DNA of 64,000 nucleotides from NCBI RefSeq assembly GCF_902459465.1, contig NC_047062.1, positions 21,767,919-21,831,918 on the forward strand, read 5' to 3'. Under the pieces are notes generated by a model. The model made no database searches and had not been told where the DNA came from. It saw only the letters and a program-made list of their open reading frames with translations. Within the stretch, counting starts at the first letter, position 1. Each line of letters starts with the position of its first letter. Shown one piece after another: positions 59,814-64,000 of the stretch. The stretch is from Asterias rubens (Eukaryota; Echinodermata; Asteroidea; Forcipulatida; Asteriidae). The translations under genes and the position numbers were made by a program.

Positions 59814-60360
59814 TTAAAGGCACTGGACAAACACTATTGGTAATTACTCAAAACAATTGTCAGCATACAAACTTACTTAGTAACAAGCAATGGAGAGCAC
59901 ATTTTTATAGTATAAAACATTGTGAGAAACGGCTCCCTCTGAAGTATCGTAGTTTTTGAGAAAGAGGTTATTTCTCACTCAAATAAGAAAATATTTCAGC
60001 TGAAGTATTTTGTTGTGCATCTAAAAGCACACACATTTTTGTGCAACAAGGGTGTTTTTATTTCAATATTCTCTTGCAACTTCGATGACCAATTGAGCCA
60101 AAATTTGCACAAGTTTGTTATTTATGTTGGGATACACCAAGTGAGAATACTGGTCTTTGACAATTAAAAAAAAAGCGGTCCAGCCGTTGATTTCACCGAA
60201 TTTGTCCTAACTTAGGATTTATCTTATAGAATTAGTCAAGTTTCGTATCCTTAGACGTTAGGACGCATTGAACCCATCCTAGGTAAGGATGAGTTACTCG
60301 TCCTAACTAACTCGAGGTAGGATTAATTCTAGCGTTTCTTATCGGCTGCAGTGCCTTTAA
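59814..60360 (+). repeat. Family A element split by a family E element
   Basis: Starts TTAAAGGCACTGGACAAACA, runs normally to GGTCTTTGACAATTA at about 60168, and its last bases (TGCAGTGCCTTTAA) reappear at 60347-60360 after the family E insertion. The A end just before the break is slightly altered. Confidence 0.75.
60180..60346. repeat. Family E element nested in family A
   Basis: CAGCCGTTGATTTCACCGAA, TCCTAACTTAGGATTTATCT, GGTAAGGATGAGTTACTCG, GTAGGATTAATTCTAGCG. Compare the interrupted E at 46233-46814, which has the same CATTGAACCCATCC-type middle. Confidence 0.75.
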
Positions 60361-61310
60361 GCTTGGATTTTTTTCTCTTTTTTTTTTTAAACTGAATGTC
60401 ATTGGCTCGCATGAATTGGGTTTATTTACGTGGGTTATTTCTATATGGTTTATCCACCCATATAGTTTTTTAGAGACCGAGTGAGAAGTTGCCCAGTAGC
60501 AACAAGTCCAGTGGCGACGGCGCCAGTCTGCCGGTACAGACTCGAGCCCGTTTCTGCTCTGATTGCACCGCGGAGTTAACGGGTGAAAGGTCTGGTTACC
60601 GACCTCCACCGTTTTTAGCTTTTTTCACTGATGCGCTTTGATAATTATATAAATGGCTCACCACTGGGTTTGGGTCTCGCTGGGTTCCCTGTAAAATTAA
60701 TACTGGTGCCACACCCAATGGGATAAACCCTACATCGGTGCAGTTGGTCTCTCAATGTTTTTCAACTGAAAAACACAAATTCCCAAGTCAGTCAATGCTT
60801 ATTGGATCCCTAATAAGCAAATAATATGATTATGGGAAATCATTCGAAAAGAAAACAAGAACCACTGAGAATCGACAATTATTATGGTTACATTTTAAAT
60901 CGGGAAAGTAAATACGAAGAGGTAGGACACAGAAATGAGTCGCGACCCAAAAACAAAAGTTGGTATAAAATTATTGAACTTTCATCGACCTTTCACGTAA
61001 GTTAGGGGAGGCAGACGTCACGCTGTGGAGATCCGTGGGGTTCTCTCGTCATGTAACAAGTGTTACGAGAGAAAATGCGAGAATGTTATGCTATGGATAA
61101 GCTGTCCCCTTCAGTACTGGATGTGCAAATGCAAACGTATTGTGTGACGAAGAGAAACTCTCTATGACAGATAATGATAGGCAAGAGTCTCTACATTCGC
61201 AGATGTACCTTCCTAATAAACGTGTCAATAAAACTACCAGAGCCTTGATTGGTATCCCACACCAGTTCTTCCTTCATCTTTGCCCAGTCCTCATCTGCTT
61301 CCCAATCCTT
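60361..61310. other. Noncoding stretch without recognised features
   Basis: 60480-60605 is GC-richer. No convincing exon on either strand. Confidence 0.35.
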
Positions 61311-61313
61311 GCA

Positions 61314-61467
61314 GGCCTGTATGCGAGGACACCAACGTATTTTATCCTTGGTAGAGGGCACCCTTTTTTAAATTGTAAATTCCTACTGGAGCATTTCCAG
61401 GGCATCGAGGCACTGCCAGGGGGCATAGAGAGAATCGCCTTCGTTGCCTCCGTGAAGTATCAGGCTT
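61314..61467 (+). repeat. CAGGCCTG-bounded interspersed element
   Basis: CAGGCCTGTATGCGAGG, GGTAGAGGGCACCC, TACTGGAGCATTTCCAGGGC and GCCTCCGTGAAGTATCAGGCTTG. About 155 bp. Confidence 0.75.
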
Positions 61468-61479
61468 GAGAAGAATCAT

Positions 61480-62345
61480 GAGAAAGAAAACTTCTGCTAA
61501 CAAATAACTGCAAATCTTGTCTTTAAACCAGAAAGCATTCTATCATCGACTGATGTGATTTCTAAATCACTGAATGATGAAAGATTATCCAAGAATGCCA
61601 GGGGTAAATGACCAACACTTGTTTCAATCTGTCACCCCATTCTTCTCCTTTCCCTTTTCTCCTCGCTGATGGATTGGCGAACCATCTCTACAAGTTCGCA
61701 GATGTTGTACCTCAAGCAAGGGACCATTAAACTACAAAAGCCTGAATTGGTTTCCAATTCACGATTCATTGGTTTCCCATTCATGATTCCTTCGTTTCCC
61801 ATTTATGATTCCTTGGTTTCCAATTCACGATTCCTTGGTTTCCAATTCACGTATTCATGATTCCTTGTTCCGATTCATGATTCCTTGGTTTCCCATTCAT
61901 GATTCCTTGGTTTCCAATTCACGATTCATTGGTTTCCAATTCACGATTCCTTGGTTTCCAATTCACGATTCCTTGGTTTCCCATTCATGATTCCTTGTTC
62001 CGATTCATGATTCATTGGTTTCCCATTTACGATTCCTTTGTTTTCCATTTATGATTCCTTGGTCTTCCATTCATGATTCCTCGCTTTCCCATTCACGATT
62101 TTCTGGTTTCCAATTCATGATTCCATAGTTACAGAAAGAAAGATAAAACCTGAAGAAGAAAATATCTGAAAATCTTGTATATTTGTCTACAAGTTAGACA
62201 GCATTCTCTCCTCAATTTCTAAAGCACCTGAATGATGGATGATACAACAAGAATGCCAGGGGTAAATGACCAACACTTGTTTCAATCTGTCACCCCATTC
62301 TTCTCATTTCCCTTTTCTCCTCGCTGATGGATTGGCAAACCCACC
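61480..62345 (+). repeat. 21-bp minisatellite between two copies of a 200-bp direct repeat
   Basis: Flank copies at about 61480-61686 and 62140-62345 share AAGAATGCCAGGGGTAAATG, ACCAACACTTGTTTCAATCT, GTCACCCCATTCTTCTC and CTCCTCGCTGATGGATTGGC. Between them, 61747-62130 holds about 18 units of GATTCCTTGGTTTCCAATTCA with C/A and C/T variants. As 21 is a multiple of three, it reads through as an open frame, but nothing suggests it is translated. Confidence 0.9.
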
Positions 62346-63850
62346 ACAGTCCAACGGGGGTGATTGATCAATCATTCCTTTTCAATATTCAATTGGCCCT
62401 GCTCCACGGGGCACATGTCACTCTTGTTGTGACGAGGTGTCCTAAACGGTGGTGCTCCGGTGACCTAGGCCAACGGGGCGACCTTCTCCTGACCCTCTAC
62501 CGAGCCCACGACATGGTGACATAGATGCCATGCTAGAGCCCCAGGTGGCCCGACACTATGTCGACTCTTCTGAGGCTGATCATGTGACGTGACAACTCAA
62601 CATTTTATTCACAAAGAGCCTCTCCACGAAGTGCAAACAGAAAATGTTCTGAAAAAAAAAAAACATGAAAGAAAGATCGTTTTAAACTCTTCTTAGTCTT
62701 GGAGCTGACAAACCGAACGGCAAATGTGCTCTTTCCGTGATGAAAAAAAAATCACTTCCACAATCTCACAACCATCGCTCTTCCAAAAACGGGGACACTC
62801 TTAAAAAGTAAAAGTTGTTACTAGAAGTTGAAATGTAGAACCATCCAATATTAAACTTAACATGTGAATAGTTTAAAGCAGACACGTCTGTGACGGTGTG
62901 TGCCCGATTTCGGCACGATCTACAATATCTTGATCGTCATGCCTTTGACGTAACAACAACGAAACGAATTTCTCCATGTTTATACAGAGAGAATGTTCAT
63001 TCGAATCTCAGTTGAAAATAAACTCCCTATTTACTACATGAACGGTTCTTCTCAAAACAGAAGAACAAGAGAGTGAACGAGCAACGGGCAAACCAAGAAA
63101 CAATTTTCTGCTCCTAAAAAAACGTCTCTGAGACCTGACCCTGACCCCCCCCCCCCTCATTGTGGAATAACATAGCTTAGGGTTTTAATGAATATGACTT
63201 TCCAACCCAGGTCATATAGAGGACTGATTAATTGGTACCCCATCATCCTAAAGGGTTAAGAACTTTCTCGGTTGATTGTTGCAACTTGCTTTTAAAAGTT
63301 TCAACCATTCACGATTCCCTGGACTCGCAGCCGAATTGAGTAGTATTTCTAACTTGAGTTTTGCGCCCGTTTTCCTTTTCACGTGGGTGGGGGTATAAGG
63401 TAGTACACTCACATTTAACTATCCGTGTGAATACCCTTTCTATCATAAGAACTAGTTTAGTTAAACAACCCTTGACCCGTTCAAGCAAAGTAGGTTTCCA
63501 GAAGTTCCAAGATGAAAGGATTTTGAGCATGTGCGTGGACGGCGCATTCATGTGCTTTTGTTTCTTGAACGTTTTGCGACTTAAATCATCTAAACACAAC
63601 CCAAAACTGGGCTAAACCCCACGCCTAATCTTGCTCCAGTTTGGCTGGGACGCCGTGTTTATCTGTCCCAATTTTTTAACCGGCTGAGAATTGTGGACTA
63701 CAATCTGGTTTTTCTTTTGCTTCTTTGTTTTGTTTGGTGAGGGATTTTCGTTGTTAATATCTTCAATTTAGTTACAAGCATTTAATCATGATACGCTGTT
63801 ACAAAGGTTCCAAATCGTATGTACAGGAAAATCGCCTCATTTGATTTTAG
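62346..63850. other. Noncoding stretch without recognised genes
   Basis: A GC-richer patch at 62390-62560 and a C run at 63145-63156. No exon that I can support. Confidence 0.35.
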
Positions 63851-63851
63851 G

Positions 63852-64000
63852 GTGGTCAGGTTGGCGTAGATGGTGTCTTTTCTTGCATCCCGCCTCTGGA
63901 ACCCTGGTTCAAATCCCACCGGGGCACTATATGAGTTTAGTTTTCAGTCCCTACCTGACTAAGTGGGGTTTTCCCTGGAATAATATCCTGAGGTTTTCAT
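63852..64000 (+). repeat. tRNA-derived SINE, running off the window
   Basis: TGGTCAGGTTGGCGTAGATG (A-box-like), CCTGGTTCAAATCCCACCG (B box), then TAGTTTTCAGTCCCTACCTG and GGGGTTTTCCCTGG. A different tail from the 16352 SINEs, so a second SINE type. Confidence 0.6.

Noticed and set aside
61669..61990. Open frames through the 21-bp repeat
   Set aside because: They exist only because the unit length is a multiple of three; there is no start, promoter or flanking coding sequence.
61747..62130. CRISPR-like array
   Set aside because: Units are contiguous without unique spacers and the sequence is an animal genome; it is a minisatellite.

Overview
This is a stretch of animal nuclear DNA, AT-rich, with introns, GT/AG splice sites and dense short interspersed repeats. 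Nothing in it is prokaryotic. The two genes I can name (syntaxin-5 and the neuroendocrine chaperone 7B2) are bilaterian. Their divergence from vertebrate forms, and the repeat repertoire (many small terminal-inverted-repeat and foldback elements plus tRNA-derived SINEs), suggest a marine deuterostome invertebrate, most likely an echinoderm and perhaps a sea star. The taxon is inference, not proof.

All supported genes are on the + strand. (1) 2557-11415: the 3' five coding exons of syntaxin-5, the Golgi Qa-SNARE; its 5' exons lie before the window. The end of its last exon has been tandemly duplicated downstream. (2) 22060-29612: a gene I do not recognise. It has a compact CRE/E-box/TATA promoter, a noncoding first exon, one large exon encoding a signal peptide and an acidic, cysteine-free Gly/Asp-rich chain, and a short last exon ending in an amphipathic segment. 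This is the best candidate for an undescribed protein. (3) about 33150-40606: a complete 7B2/secretogranin-V gene, seven coding exons, 245 residues. It departs from the vertebrate plan in two ways: a symmetric 96-nt exon inserts a Cys-containing segment after PPNPCP, and the PC2-inhibitory C-terminal motif (VAKKSP) occurs twice, with dibasic sites around and between the copies. (4) 52559-52596: a possible first coding exon of a further gene whose remaining exons I could not find.

Between the genes is a mosaic of repeats. I name the recurring families A to F for this window only. A is about 370 bp with ends TTAAAGGCACTGGACAC / GTGTCCAGTGCCTTTAA. B resembles A but has GGTATACCTTTGG-type ends. 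C is 0.55-0.8 kb with ends like TTAAAGTCACCTGGAA and two TGACGTCA palindromes. D contains a foldback with a GTCTCGACGT core. E is a foldback built on CCTAACTTAGGA. F is a foldback starting near CCCAATTTCATA and rich in GCTTAGC-type words. There are also elements bounded by CAGGCCTG, tRNA-derived SINEs, LINE 3' fragments, several tandem duplications and a 21-bp minisatellite. Nesting is frequent (A in B, A in E, E in A), which gives a relative order of insertion.

Genes 2 and 3 are neighbours in the same orientation, both encode secreted proteins, and both have CRE-type sites near their putative promoters. Co-expression in neuroendocrine or secretory cells is plausible but unproven. Repeat boundaries were read by eye and are accurate to perhaps 5-20 bp.
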